Below, piece by piece: positions 5,177 through 5,865 of a DNA stretch of 5,865 bases. The notes beneath the pieces are model-generated. The model was not told the origin of the DNA. It was given only the letters and a program-made list of their open reading frames with translations, and did not search any database. This DNA is from Methanosarcinales archaeon (GTDB lineage: Archaea > Halobacteriota > Methanosarcinia > Methanosarcinales > Methanogasteraceae): NCBI GenBank assembly GCA_030605805.1, contig JAUWHQ010000189.1, positions 1 to 5,865 on the forward strand, in the 5' to 3' direction. The position numbers and the translations under genes are program-made. Positions within the stretch are counted from its first letter, which is position 1; each line of letters begins with the position of its first letter.

Positions 5177-5865
5177 TCATCTTACTATCGGCGATGCATC
5201 CGGATCAAACGGGTTCGTTCTCATCGCAAGTGAGACGAGATAGGGATAGTTATCCTTCAGGTGCTCCATGTAATCCAGCCATTCGTGTATTAGTTGGGTG
5301 TAGGCTCTTTTGATATCGCCGGATAGATGTGCGTAGTCGGTATCTGGCAACTGTTTCAGATCACCTCTCTTAGCCAGTTCCTCTGTCAGATGAAACACCG
5401 CCCAGAGAAGCTCTGTAAAGGATTCGTGCTCCATCAAATTTGGGTTTTCTAATAATCGCAGTAGGAAATTCCTATGTCCAACGAGGGAGTTACGTAAGTG
5501 TCCCAGATCTATGTTTTGGATATCGACATCATACTCATAATCCTTGAGGCGTTTGCTGAGATCGACAAATTCTTGCTCAGACCATTTATCGGTAATAACA
5601 AGTTCTTTTCTTATTTTATCCAAATTAATATCGTATTTAGAAAAATAAGTCAATAAATCTCCTCCAACTTCGCTAAAGAACGCCCCTATAACCATATTCA
5701 ACTTGTTTAGCATAGCACGTTTCTCCCGCATATCGAGTAGCCGGTGTAGTATCAGAGCAACCAGCAGAACCTCTATCGGGACAAATGCGATATGCCCTAA
5801 CAGGTAGATGAAGATGTGATGAGAGTCCATGAAGAGGGCATAGTGGAGGAGATAAAGTAGTGCAG
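5177..5865 (-). CDS. Membrane-anchored conserved hypothetical protein, 5' end beyond window
   Basis: I cannot assign a function. The frame is open to the right edge: 11 more codons (ALLYLLHYALF) precede the ATG at 5828-5830 without a stop, and no ribosome site stands before that ATG, so the real start is probably outside the window. Counted from that Met, one or two hydrophobic helices cover about 6-32. They are followed by basic residues (HRLLDMREKR) and then a roughly 180-residue soluble, mainly helical region rich in charged residues, with LRNSLVGHRNFLLRLLENP at 109-127. The C-terminal part (SLAMRTNPFDPD) looks like a conserved end, and the protein as a whole reminds me of uncharacterised methanogen proteins. 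The helix-then-charge order puts the domain in the cytoplasm. The gene ends 47 bases before the TATA box of the next transcript, so it is a separate unit. Confidence 0.75.
   Translation of the reverse strand, partial: ALLYLLHYALFMDSHHIFIYLLGHIAFVPIEVLLVALILHRLLDMREKRAMLNKLNMVIGAFFSEVGGDLLTYFSKYDINLDKIRKELVITDKWSEQEFVDLSKRLKDYEYDVDIQNIDLGHLRNSLVGHRNFLLRLLENPNLMEHESFTELLWAVFHLTEELAKRGDLKQLPDTDYAHLSGDIKRAYTQLIHEWLDYMEHLKDNYPYLVSLAMRTNPFDPDASPIVR

Noticed and set aside
5828..5830. ATG as true start of the membrane-anchored protein
   Set aside because: The frame continues open to the window edge with hydrophobic residues and no ribosome site precedes the ATG, so a start outside the window is more likely.
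1..5865. CRISPR array, tRNA, rRNA or insertion sequence
   Set aside because: No regularly spaced short repeats, cloverleaf, transposase frame or terminal inverted repeats were seen; the only clear repeat is the protease 5'-end duplication.

Overview
The window looks like archaeal chromosome, most likely a euryarchaeon related to methanogens, ANME or Archaeoglobus. The grounds are an AfpA-type flavoprotein next to an iron-sulfur flavoprotein, archaeal TATA-like boxes, GGTGA ribosome binding sites, and a mix of methanogen-type families. Species cannot be named from the sequence. Every gene I can support lies on the minus strand, so the window is transcribed from its right end to its left end.

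In transcription order: (1) 5865-5177, the end of a membrane-anchored conserved protein of unknown function, open at the window edge. (2) 5130-4669, a promoter and leader that duplicate those of the protease gene at the left end, followed by a chimeric reading frame. The first 50 codons of the chimera are a site-2 protease start, joined in frame to a fragment of a CopA-like P-type metal ATPase. (3) 4672-3034, a tightly overlapping set: a GNAT acetyltransferase whose C-terminus is broken by a frameshift, an iron-sulfur flavoprotein (Isf family), and an AfpA-like archaeoflavoprotein. (4) 3033-2700, a 334-base gap with a TATA-like box and a possible 47-codon Cys/His-rich small ORF. (5) 2699-1303, two exported, membrane-tethered proteins resembling the accessory subunits NikK (DUF4198) and NikL of nickel ECF transporters, overlapping by ATGA, with no permease or ATPase in view. 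(6) 1302-960, a gap with a U-rich terminator candidate, a TATA-like box and the promoter/leader of (7) 959-1, a site-2 (M50) membrane protease with a CBS domain, cut by the left edge.

The most notable point is the pair of related protease 5' ends about 4 kb apart in direct orientation. The right-hand copy has lost its catalytic body and now sits, with its promoter and leader, at the head of the GNAT-Isf-AfpA genes. The rearrangement therefore seems to have given the redox pair a protease-type promoter. Isf and AfpA probably form an electron-transfer pair. The NikK/NikL pair and the CopA remnant point to metal handling nearby.
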